A DNA stretch of 24,311 bases. Origin: JBEIVB01 sp040374085 (GTDB lineage Bacteria; Bacteroidota; Bacteroidia; UBA4408). Shown one piece after another: positions 1 through 7,949 of the stretch. The DNA lies in NCBI GenBank assembly GCA_040374085.1, contig JBEIVB010000032.1, positions 1-24,311 of the forward strand, in the 5' to 3' direction. The stretch's first letter is position 1. Every line of letters starts with the position of its first letter. The translations under genes were made by a program, and so were the position numbers. The notes under the pieces are model-generated. The model saw only the letters and a program-made list of their open reading frames with translations. It was not told the origin of the DNA and ran no database searches.

Positions 1-1
1 G

Positions 2-907
2 GTTGACAGCGCTGCATTCGGAATCTATGCTGTCTGCAATGCTGTATTGCAAAAAGGAGACGAAGCAATCGTTTTTGATCCCGTTGACTTCCTATTCCGA
101 TATTGTATAGAGCAGGTGGGCGCCACAGCAAAACCCTTGGCCATACCCATAGACCCGAATGCAGAAATTGACCTCAACCGTTTACGCACCTTAATTGGGC
201 CAAAAACAAAGATGATTTGCCTTTGCAACCCGGCCAATCCCACAGGCAAAGTATTTACAAAAACCGAATTAAAGGCCATTGCAGAAGTGGCAAGGCAACA
301 CAATTTATTGATCTTGTCTGATGAAATCTGGAGCGATATCGTCTTTTCACCATTTCATTATACCTCCATTGCATCGTTAGATGCAGATGCATCAGGCCGC
401 ACCTTTACCGTTAGTGGTTTCAGCAAGTCCTATGGACTGGCCGGCTTGAGAGCCGGCTTTGTTATGACCTCCAACGAGGCGTGGTTTCAAAAAATCCTAG
501 AAGCCTCGGGACATACCTCAACCGTCCATGGTTGCAACGCATTGGCTCAGGTTGCTGGTGCTGCAGCGCTGAATGAATGCTCAGATTGGCTCACTGCATT
601 TGTGGAGCACCTGCAAAACATGCGCGACCTATCGCTAAAAGAACTGGAAACGATTCCAGGCTTCTCGTGTCTTGCTCCACAAGGGTGTTACTTGCTTTTT
701 TGCAACATTGAAAAAACCGGGCTTAACAGTTCTGACTTACAACAGCTGCTCTTTGACAAAGCCAAAGTAGCAGTGGTTCCGGGCTTGCCACGGTGGTTTG
801 GAGAAAAAGCAGAAGGCCATGTTAGAATTTGTTTTTCCACATCGGAAGTATTATTAAAAGAAGCGTTCGGACGAATCAGGGCGGTAATGAAAACGGAAAT
901 AAAATAA
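2..907 (+). CDS. PLP-dependent aminotransferase class I/II, MalY/PatB-like (5' partial)
   Basis: Fold-type I PLP enzyme cut by the left edge; 301 residues are visible, so roughly the first 90-100 are missing. The frame is open from base 2, so the internal TTG at 47 is not the start. Visible family signatures are NPANPTGK in the large domain, SDEIWSDI (the Asp that contacts the pyridine nitrogen) and SGFSKSYGLAGLRAG, whose Lys (codon 425-427) should form the Schiff base with PLP. The IWSDI wording and general spacing resemble the MalY/PatB C-S lyase branch (cystathionine beta-lyase-like), but aspartate- or aromatic-type aminotransferases cannot be excluded. The stop is followed after one base by the ATG of the monooxygenase fusion, so the two are almost surely co-transcribed and translationally coupled, which suggests a shared, perhaps amino-acid-derived, substrate. 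Family call is solid; the substrate is unknown. Confidence 0.9.
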   Translation, partial: VDSAAFGIYAVCNAVLQKGDEAIVFDPVDFLFRYCIEQVGATAKPLAIPIDPNAEIDLNRLRTLIGPKTKMICLCNPANPTGKVFTKTELKAIAEVARQHNLLILSDEIWSDIVFSPFHYTSIASLDADASGRTFTVSGFSKSYGLAGLRAGFVMTSNEAWFQKILEASGHTSTVHGCNALAQVAGAAALNECSDWLTAFVEHLQNMRDLSLKELETIPGFSCLAPQGCYLLFCNIEKTGLNSSDLQQLLFDKAKVAVVPGLPRWFGEKAEGHVRICFSTSEVLLKEAFGRIRAVMKTEIK

Positions 908-908
908 C

Positions 909-2903
909 ATGTGCAAGGTGGGAAAGAAGAGAAAAATTGTGATCATCGGCGGCGGTATTGCCGGCATATCCTTCAGTTTGTTGATGAACAAAGGAGATTT
1001 CGACTTGGTGGTATGCGAGCGTGAAATCGACGTTCCAACCCGTGGCAATGCATTTCTCATGCATGCCGAAGGATTCTCCATCTTGAACATATTGGCAAAA
1101 GAGTCGGGCGGTTTGAAGCTACCCGGTAGAACCATCGACACCTTCAGCCTTAAAAGGCCCGACGATTCAGAAATCAAGTACATGAAAATGGAGCCTTGGC
1201 AATGCATCAAAAGGAAAGATATTGTAGACTTCCTTTACAGCCTCGTTCCAGAAGGGCTTGTAAAATGCAACCGACAGTTTTCCCATTTTCTTTATGAGAA
1301 CGAACAAGCAGTTGCAGCTGTATTTAAAAATGGGGAGGTAGAATACGGTGATCTTTTCGTGGGTGCCGATGGTGCACGTTCAGAGGTTCGGCAACAGCTG
1401 TTTGGCCCCACGCTTTTTTCACCTGTTGAAGTGCGCGAGGTCGTGGGTATTGCAGTTAACCCAGGCCTGATTCGAGAGAGGCCCGCAACATTCCAAAAAT
1501 ATCTATCCGGAGAAAAGGGGCTTTCCTTCGGATTCATTCCTACCTCAGAACAAGAGTTGGTTTGGTTTATGCAATTCGACGTCCGCCTGTTTCCACTTCA
1601 AGATGAAACCGCAGAGTCGTTGAGGACTATGTGCCATGAACTTTTAAATGGATTTCCACCGGTGGTAAAAAGAGTGTTGGACAGCTCCGACTTTTCTAAC
1701 GCCTACCTATGGCATGCACGGGATTTTGATACTCTCCCTTCATTTCATAAAAAAAACGTAGTGATCATAGGAGACGCTGCACACTTGGCTCTACCCTTTA
1801 CCAGCGCAGGAACTACAAACGCGCTTGTAGACGCTCATGCACTGAGCAAATTGCTGTCTGCAAAATATAATAACGAAACGGCTTTGAAGTATTTCTACAG
1901 AGATCGCAGTACCGCAGTAAAAGAACACCTCGATCTGGGCAGAGAGATAAAAGAAAAGTTTTTGCGTGCACCGGAAGTGGACGTAGATGAAATCAAGATT
2001 CCACTAATCGCACATCAAACCTCGAAGAAGAAAACTGCACCCAAACACAAAAAAGTCCACTTGTTGTATTTTACCGACCCGGTTTGCTCGACCTGTTGGA
2101 CCATTCAGCCTCAACTCCGAAAACTGCGCGTAGAATACGCCGATTACCTTGAATTGGAATATTGCATGGGCGGTCCTTTACCCTCATGGATCAATTTCAA
2201 CAGGGGAGTAATAAAAACAAAGATCGATGCATTTAATTATTGGAAAAGCCTAGCCGACTCATACGATATGCCGGTAAATCCGGAAGTGTGGGAAAAGGAC
2301 CCAATTGCATCCTCATACCCTCCAGCCATTGCCTTCAAAGCAGCACAGATGCAAGACATGGACAAGGCGGTAATCTTCTTACGTCGTCTTAGCGAGCTTT
2401 TGTTTCTGAAGGGCATAAACATTGCCAAAAAAGATGTTTTGCTTGAAGAGGCGTATCAGGCTGGGCTTGATATTGCACGGATGAATAGAGATTTGAAAGA
2501 AAAAGCAGAAAAACTGTTTGAGGAAGACCTTAAGCTCTCCATTGAACTCTCTGTTGAGGCATTTCCAACCTTCATTTTTACCGATCGAAACGACAAAACC
2601 ATCCGATTAAAAGGATACCAAAACTATGAGACTCTGGAAAATGTAATGCATACGTTAATCCCGGATGTTCGGAAAAAGAACATGGATCACAAACTGAACA
2701 AAGTGTTTCAAAAGTTTCACTCCCTCACCTCAAAGGAATTCGCCTTTTTGGTGAATCTGGATTTGGATTCGGCGAACAAAAAACTCGAATTAATGGAAAG
2801 AAAAGGGTTGATTGACCGGCAAAACATTTTTGGAAAAGAAACCATGTGGAAACTGATTCCAGAATACATGCGCACCCAGCAATTCTCAAGTGGAGCTGTA
2901 TAG
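909..2903 (+). CDS. FAD monooxygenase fused to DsbA/YjbH(SpxH)-like thioredoxin domain and winged helix
   Basis: 664-aa multidomain protein. Residues 1 to about 365 are a group A (PHBH-fold) FAD-dependent monooxygenase: GGGIAG Rossmann loop at 14-19, the DG motif GADGAR at 152-157 and the second FAD motif GDAAH at 288-292. A Lys-rich linker (about 370-383) leads to a thioredoxin/DsbA-like domain (about 384-590) with DPVCSTCW, Cys393 and Cys396. This resembles the DPxCxxCW of the YjbH/SpxH and FrnE group; an AFPTF motif late in the domain supplies the usual cis-Pro region. The last 70 residues look like a winged helix (KEFAFLVNLDLDSANKKLE..., MERKGLIDR). There is no signal peptide, so it should be cytoplasmic. 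The start ATG lies 1 nt after the aminotransferase stop. Each module is recognisable, but their union on one chain is unusual to me, and the substrate and the role of the redox domain are unknown. Confidence 0.85.
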   Translation: MCKVGKKRKIVIIGGGIAGISFSLLMNKGDFDLVVCEREIDVPTRGNAFLMHAEGFSILNILAKESGGLKLPGRTIDTFSLKRPDDSEIKYMKMEPWQCIKRKDIVDFLYSLVPEGLVKCNRQFSHFLYENEQAVAAVFKNGEVEYGDLFVGADGARSEVRQQLFGPTLFSPVEVREVVGIAVNPGLIRERPATFQKYLSGEKGLSFGFIPTSEQELVWFMQFDVRLFPLQDETAESLRTMCHELLNGFPPVVKRVLDSSDFSNAYLWHARDFDTLPSFHKKNVVIIGDAAHLALPFTSAGTTNALVDAHALSKLLSAKYNNETALKYFYRDRSTAVKEHLDLGREIKEKFLRAPEVDVDEIKIPLIAHQTSKKKTAPKHKKVHLLYFTDPVCSTCWTIQPQLRKLRVEYADYLELEYCMGGPLPSWINFNRGVIKTKIDAFNYWKSLADSYDMPVNPEVWEKDPIASSYPPAIAFKAAQMQDMDKAVIFLRRLSELLFLKGINIAKKDVLLEEAYQAGLDIARMNRDLKEKAEKLFEEDLKLSIELSVEAFPTFIFTDRNDKTIRLKGYQNYETLENVMHTLIPDVRKKNMDHKLNKVFQKFHSLTSKEFAFLVNLDLDSANKKLELMERKGLIDRQNIFGKETMWKLIPEYMRTQQFSSGAV

Positions 2904-3222
2904 TTGGAACGTTGTTTGTATGGATTGGTGAAAAGACCATTACCACATCCAAACACTTCTTTCCTGTTCTATGCATTTTTGACTTGCAAGAAAACAAGCA
3001 TATGCAGCAAGAAAACCCTGGCTGGTGCAACCATGACTTCTGTGAACCTAGGGGAATGAAACCAAGGCACCGCTCGTCTGAAACGTAGAAAACTTTTAAG
3101 CAACGGATATGAATCCCTGTTTTCTATGGCACAGTACGGACTCGGTATTCATTATCTAAATACAATAAAAATATCCGTTAACGGAATCAGCCCTACTTAG
3201 TAACAGAAATTCTTTACCTTCT
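2904..3222. other. Convergent intergenic region with inverted repeats
   Basis: Non-coding gap between the convergent monooxygenase fusion and hutU. Short open frames here have no recognisable composition. It holds an inverted repeat AACGGATAT (3102-3110) / ATATCCGTT (3171-3179), an inner pair ATGAAT (3109-3114) / ATTCAT, and a 12-bp perfect palindrome TCCGTTAACGGA (3174-3185). No classic stem plus T-tract terminator is seen for either gene. The nested repeats may fold in mRNA 3' ends, but the long loop makes this weak. Confidence 0.35.
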
Positions 3223-5214
3223 TCAGTCTTCCAGCAGCTTTGGGTCTACAAGGTTAGGGAGGGTTACCACCAGATTGGGTTCACGCTGCATGGCGCGTTG
3301 AATGGCGAAACGGGCCTCGGGGTTTCTGGCCCAGGATCGGCGCGCGATTCCGTTGTTCACATCCCAAAAAAGCATGCTGTGGGCACGGCGGCCAGCCTCA
3401 GCACTACCGTCGAGCAACAAGCCAAACCCTCCATTTATAACCTCGCCCCAACCTACACCTCCACCGTTGTGCAGCGATACCCAAGTGGCTCCGCGAAACG
3501 CATCGCCCACAAAGTTGTGCACGGCCATATCAGAAGTAAATCTGGAGCCATCGTAAATATTGGATGTTTCACGGTAAGGTGAGTCCGTTCCGGAAACGTC
3601 GTGATGGTCGCGCCCCAGCACAATGGGTGCAGAAATGCGTCTCTCGGCCAACGCTTGGTTGAATGCTTCGGCAATGCGCATACGGCCCTCCGCATCGGCA
3701 TACAATATGCGCGCTTTTGAGCCTACTACAAGTTGGTTATCCCACGCTTGTTTTATCCAGCGTATGTTATCGTCAAGCTGTTGGGTAATTTCGGGGGGGG
3801 CGTCTTTACGAAGCTCCTCCAGAACCGAACACGCAATGGAATCGCTGAGTTTCAAATCCTCATCGGTCCCGCTGGTGCAAACCCAACGGAAGGGACCAAA
3901 GCCGTAATCGAAGCACATAGGACCCAAAATGTCCTGCACGTAGGATGGATAGCGGAACGATCCATCGGGCTTCAACACGTCGGCACCCGCCCGAGAGGCT
4001 TCGAGTAAAAACGCATTTCCGTAATCAAAAAAGTACATACCTCGTGCATGCAAGGTGTTGATGGCGTTCACGTGCCGTACTAAGGTTTTCTGTACCTCCT
4101 GTTTAAAACGTTCCGGCTCTTCGGCCATCATGCGATTGCTCTCTTCAAAAGAAAAGCCTGTAGGGTAATAGCCTCCGGCCCATGGGTTGTGCAGCGAACT
4201 TTGGTCGGATCCCAACTCCACTTCCACCCCTTCACGCACCAAATGCTCCCACAGATCCACAACGTTTCCTTGATATGCCAGCGAAATGGCCTTGCCCTCT
4301 GCTTTTGCCCACATGGCACGTGCAGTAAGCTCCTGAAGGTTGGTATGCACCTCATCTACCCAACCCTGACGGTGACGGGTTTCCGTGGCTTTGGGGTTCA
4401 TCTCAGCCACAATGCAAATGCCACCGGCAATTACGGTGGCCTTGGGCTGAGCACCACTCATTCCACCCAATCCGCAGGTTACAAATATTTTCCCCTTGAG
4501 GCTGCCGTCGCCTTGCGTAAACATGCGGCCGGCGTTCATAACCGTGATGCAGGTACCGTGCACTATGCCCTGTGGACCAATGTACATAAAGGACCCCGCC
4601 GTCATTTGGCCATACTGCGTTACCCCCATGGCGTTGTACCGCTCCCAGTCATCCGGCTTGGAATAATTGGAAATCATCATGCCATTGGTAACCACCACCC
4701 GCGGTGCTCCCGGATGCGATGGAAACAAGCCCATGGGATGACCGGAATACAAGACAAGGGTCTGCTCATCGGTCATCTCACTCAAATACTTCATGCACAA
4801 ACGATATTGGGCCCAGTTCTGAAAAACAGAACCGTTGCCTCCGTAGGTAATCAGTTCATCGGGATGCTGCGCCACCTGAGGGTCGAGGTTGTTTTGCAGC
4901 ATGAGCATGATGCCCGCCGCCTGACGGCTCTTGTGGGGATAAGCTGTAATGGGGCGTGCGAAAATCGGATGCTGGGGCTTAAACCGATGCATATAAATGC
5001 GGCCATAATCCTCAAGTTCACGGCGGAACTCGGGCAGCAATTCCGCGTGGTGCTGAGGCGAAAAATACCGCAAAGCATTAGCCAATGCCAATTTTTTCTC
5101 AGCCGAATTAAGGATGGCTTTGCGCCTCGGAGCATGGTTTACGCCGGGGTCGAGGGGTCGTGAAGGAGGCAATTCGGAAGGAATGCCTTGCTTTATTTCC
5201 GCTTCAAATGTCAT
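3223..5214 (-). CDS. hutU: Urocanate hydratase (urocanase)
   Basis: Cytoplasmic NAD+-dependent enzyme of histidine degradation, converting urocanate to 4-imidazolone-5-propanoate. Urocanase signatures are plentiful: YGGNGSV (124-130), YSGHPMGLFPSHP (156-168), TCGLGGMSGAQPKA (246-259), GPMCFDYGFGPFRWV (431-445) and HNGGGVGWGEVINGG near the C-terminus. Cys434 in the CFDYG motif is the likely counterpart of the catalytic Cys410 of the Pseudomonas enzyme. At 663 aa it is about 100 residues longer than the proteobacterial form and matches the longer form found in Bacteroidota and animals (about 670 aa), so the length is not odd. The ATG at 5212-5214 gives an N-terminus in line with this form. The rest of the hut pathway (hutH, hutI, a formiminoglutamate enzyme) is not in the window, so it is either elsewhere or a separate unit. 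It is preceded by a hairpin that separates it from the carboxypeptidase gene. Confidence 0.97.
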   Translation of the reverse strand: MTFEAEIKQGIPSELPPSRPLDPGVNHAPRRKAILNSAEKKLALANALRYFSPQHHAELLPEFRRELEDYGRIYMHRFKPQHPIFARPITAYPHKSRQAAGIMLMLQNNLDPQVAQHPDELITYGGNGSVFQNWAQYRLCMKYLSEMTDEQTLVLYSGHPMGLFPSHPGAPRVVVTNGMMISNYSKPDDWERYNAMGVTQYGQMTAGSFMYIGPQGIVHGTCITVMNAGRMFTQGDGSLKGKIFVTCGLGGMSGAQPKATVIAGGICIVAEMNPKATETRHRQGWVDEVHTNLQELTARAMWAKAEGKAISLAYQGNVVDLWEHLVREGVEVELGSDQSSLHNPWAGGYYPTGFSFEESNRMMAEEPERFKQEVQKTLVRHVNAINTLHARGMYFFDYGNAFLLEASRAGADVLKPDGSFRYPSYVQDILGPMCFDYGFGPFRWVCTSGTDEDLKLSDSIACSVLEELRKDAPPEITQQLDDNIRWIKQAWDNQLVVGSKARILYADAEGRMRIAEAFNQALAERRISAPIVLGRDHHDVSGTDSPYRETSNIYDGSRFTSDMAVHNFVGDAFRGATWVSLHNGGGVGWGEVINGGFGLLLDGSAEAGRRAHSMLFWDVNNGIARRSWARNPEARFAIQRAMQREPNLVVTLPNLVDPKLLED

Positions 5215-5232
5215 GATGATGAGTAGGGGCTA

Positions 5233-5240
5233 CGAAGGTA
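5233..5240 (-). promoter_or_regulatory. Possible -7 box of the hutU promoter
   Basis: On the minus strand TACCTTCG lies 18 nt upstream of the hutU ATG, one base away from the Bacteroidota -7 consensus TAnnTTTG. No good -33 TTG is found at the expected distance. Its place between the upstream hairpin (5302-5351) and hutU is what one would expect. Confidence 0.25.
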
Positions 5241-5301
5241 GAAAAAGGGCGTGGAGAGCATGAGAACAGTATGCACAGCGGGTTGTTCAATGCACCCCCA
5301 A

Positions 5302-5351
5302 ATCCCAAAAAAGCTCAGCTTCCCCTACCCTGCTCAAACGAGCTTTGGGAT
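5302..5351 (-). terminator. Hairpin/putative terminator after the M14 carboxypeptidase gene
   Basis: The arms ATCCC-AAAAAA-GCTC (5302-5316) and GAGC-TTT-GGGAT (5340-5351) form a stem of about 12 bp with a 3-nt bulge. Read on the minus strand, an inner GCTC/GAGC stem is followed by six Ts, as in an intrinsic terminator. It begins 16 nt beyond the carboxypeptidase stop and so probably ends that transcript before hutU. Confidence 0.45.
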
Positions 5352-5367
5352 AACTGCTCACGAACCG

Positions 5368-7737
5368 TCATTGCTTCACCCATTTGCGCCGCACCCAACC
5401 CTCAGGAGTATTCACCTCTACGAGATAAACAGAAGGCTCCAATGCCAACAACCGAGGGGCATTACGATGCACAGCAGATACCCGGTCCTCCTCCAAAACA
5501 ACGCGACCCTGCAGGTCTAAAACCCGTATCCTGCGCACCAATGAGGCGGACATCCCGGAAAGCTCAAATCCTTCCGAACCGGGATTGGGCCACAGACGCA
5601 TCTCTTGATCTTCTGTTTCAGCAAAACCAGTGGAGCCACTCGGCAATACAGTTACCGAAAGGTCGTCGAGATAAATGCCATCGTAATTAATGAAAGAGTC
5701 AGACTTAAAACGATAGCGAATCCAAACGCGCGAACCCAGCCATGTGTTCAAATCAACCTTGCCCATTATCCAGTTGAACTGCAATCCTGTGAATAGGGGC
5801 TGTTGAAACAGGGTTTGGGCATCGCCCAACTCCATGCCCTCGGTGCAAACCGGAGTCCACACAAACCCGCTGTCGGTGGATACCTCCACGGTAACAAAAT
5901 CGTACCCGGCTTCCAGTTGCCAGCGGGTGTAGAAACGCAACTCGGCATGAGAAGCTCCACTCAGGTTCACGCCATTTTTCAGGGTCAACACATCGGTTTG
6001 GTTCACATTATAATTGCCGTTTGGACTGTCCGTAAACGCACCTGAGGCATTAAGGCCCCCATCTGTGCTGAGGCCCCAGTCGCCCACCCAAGCCGAGAGG
6101 TTGTTGCAGGCATCGGAGAAGCGTACCAAAGGGTTGCCCGCAATGCGCTTGAGGGTGTCGATTTGCTGCATTCCGTTTACCACCTGACGCAGCACCAAAC
6201 GAAAAGCTGTTCCGGAGGGCACCGATGCTGGCAAGGTGTAGGTCAAACTCTGATTCTGCCAAAGATGCGGAACCGGAAGAGGGTTCACAGAAAGAGAGGA
6301 TCCGATAGCACCGGGAACATCCAGCACGTCTACCGAAAGGGTGCACGTGTTGAGCATGGTGCTGCCGGTCTGACACATGCGCAGGTTGAGGTTGTTGCTG
6401 CCGGCAGAAGCAAAGGTTCCCGACCAATCGTCTATTCTAAGCACGGGCAGCAACGACTGCGCCATGCGCAGGTTAATGGGCAGCATCTCGCGGCAAATCG
6501 GAAAAATGCGGTCTTGTGTGGGCCAAAAACCATCGTCGGGTGCACCCGATTCGCTGGTCATGGAAAGAATGCGGGGTTTATCTAACGTGTCGCCATACAT
6601 CCAGTCGTCGCTATCGCCGTTGGTAACGTATCCAACGGTCTGGTCGCCGGTTCCATAGGTGTAGGGGGAATTTGCTGTCATGTGATCGGCCAGATTCACA
6701 AAAGCGGCGCTATCGGGTGTAAACAAAGAGGCAATGTATCCCCATGGGTATATCACATCATTGCCGTATGCATGAGCGTTGAGGGCGACTTTAAATTCAT
6801 GTTGCATGCACAAGTGCCTGGCAGCTCGATTTTCGGGCTCAGAAAATCCGACGACTCCACGGTAGGTATCGCTGTTGGATTGGGGACTCGAGCCGTTGTC
6901 GTCTATTCCCCAGTAGTAGCCGTAGTTGCGGTTGTTGTCTACCCCAAAACTTCCGTCTCCGTTGTTGCGCCTATTCTTTCTCCACATTCCACCGCCGCCG
7001 GGTTGGTTGGTTTGGTTAAATTTATAACCATCAGGGTTTATAATGGGCAGAAAAACAAGCTGGGTTTCATTGATCAATTGTTGTATTTCCGGCTTCACCG
7101 AATAGTTTTCGAGTAAATACCACATGAAGTAAATGAGCTGGGTAAGGGCTATCGGCTCCCGTGCATGGTGTATGCCGGTATACAGTGCTTCGGGCTCAAC
7201 CTCTTGTTGGTTGGGTTGATCGGAGATGCGCACCCAATACAATGCACGGCCACCCGAGGTAAGAATGGTATCGCTAACCGGCTGTTTGGTACTGATGAGG
7301 TTGGGGTATGCGGCGGCCATAGAGTCGAGCTGAGCCAAGGCCTCTTCATATGTAAGGAAGCCTCCCATGCTGCCCAAAACGGAATGCGAGGGGTCTAGAA
7401 AAGGAACACTTCCTCCGCAAGCAGTAATGGAAGAAAGTTGCAGAGGAGAAGATGAAGCAAGCCGTTGGGCATACCAGGCTTCCAGATTGTCTACTTCTAC
7501 GGTGTACGGCACACCCATTCGGGTAAGTTGGGCCAAATCCAAATCCGAAAGCTCTAGCCTAAGGTTTCCTTCTGATGTACGCACAGCATGCTCATCGATC
7601 AAGGCCGCGCGACCAAGCCTATCCATAGTACGTGCATCGAAGTGCACCAAAACACGCTTATACAGCAAGGGAGACGCCATTAAAAAACGAGGCGCCCAGC
7701 ACAAAAGAAAAAGCAAAATGATGGAGTAACAGCGCAT
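5368..7737 (-). CDS. Secreted M14 zinc carboxypeptidase with T9SS sorting domain
   Basis: 789-aa exported metallopeptidase that should remove C-terminal residues from peptides outside the cell. Residues 1-21 are a signal peptide (hydrophobic IILLFLLCW, then FLMA). The M14 domain spans about 125-430: zinc ligands His191 and Glu194 in IHHARE, the third zinc His in NAHAYG (His322), substrate-binding NNRNY (Asn269-Arg270), MWRKNRR (about 251-257) and the catalytic Glu396 in SMTSESG. After it come beta-rich segments (about 440-700), including a jelly-roll-like region with aromatic-rich strands (WIMGKVDLNTWLGSRVWIRYRF). The last 75 residues are a T9SS type A sorting domain (RLWPNPGSEGFEL, LDLQGRVVLEE, VYLVEV, ending RKWVKQ). 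The protein is therefore translocated by Sec and then by T9SS. A weak -7-like box TATCTTTA lies at 7776-7783 on the minus strand; the gap 7738-7949 shows no gene. Confidence 0.95.
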   Translation of the reverse strand: MRCYSIILLFLLCWAPRFLMASPLLYKRVLVHFDARTMDRLGRAALIDEHAVRTSEGNLRLELSDLDLAQLTRMGVPYTVEVDNLEAWYAQRLASSSPLQLSSITACGGSVPFLDPSHSVLGSMGGFLTYEEALAQLDSMAAAYPNLISTKQPVSDTILTSGGRALYWVRISDQPNQQEVEPEALYTGIHHAREPIALTQLIYFMWYLLENYSVKPEIQQLINETQLVFLPIINPDGYKFNQTNQPGGGGMWRKNRRNNGDGSFGVDNNRNYGYYWGIDDNGSSPQSNSDTYRGVVGFSEPENRAARHLCMQHEFKVALNAHAYGNDVIYPWGYIASLFTPDSAAFVNLADHMTANSPYTYGTGDQTVGYVTNGDSDDWMYGDTLDKPRILSMTSESGAPDDGFWPTQDRIFPICREMLPINLRMAQSLLPVLRIDDWSGTFASAGSNNLNLRMCQTGSTMLNTCTLSVDVLDVPGAIGSSLSVNPLPVPHLWQNQSLTYTLPASVPSGTAFRLVLRQVVNGMQQIDTLKRIAGNPLVRFSDACNNLSAWVGDWGLSTDGGLNASGAFTDSPNGNYNVNQTDVLTLKNGVNLSGASHAELRFYTRWQLEAGYDFVTVEVSTDSGFVWTPVCTEGMELGDAQTLFQQPLFTGLQFNWIMGKVDLNTWLGSRVWIRYRFKSDSFINYDGIYLDDLSVTVLPSGSTGFAETEDQEMRLWPNPGSEGFELSGMSASLVRRIRVLDLQGRVVLEEDRVSAVHRNAPRLLALEPSVYLVEVNTPEGWVRRKWVKQ

Positions 7738-7949
7738 GAGTTAAGATGTGACAGTCAATAAAGAAGAAGTGGCTTTAAAGATACGCTTCCGAAAATGTAC
7801 GCCATAAAACCGGAGCCACGTTGGAAGATTTACGATGCCAATTGAAAAAATACCAAATGGTAGGTTTGGTGTGTGGAGAGGGACTTTTTGACTTTTGCTC
7901 CACCTCACAATAAACCAACATGAAGCGCAGAAAAACTTCAGGAGTCGCT

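Noticed and set aside
2846..3088. 80-codon plus-strand frame
   Set aside because: It begins inside the monooxygenase fusion in another frame and has no recognisable content.
4189..5163. 324-codon open frame on the plus strand
   Set aside because: It is antisense to hutU, whose motifs are beyond doubt; its translation has no recognisable domain and is rich in His and Arg as typical of shadow frames.
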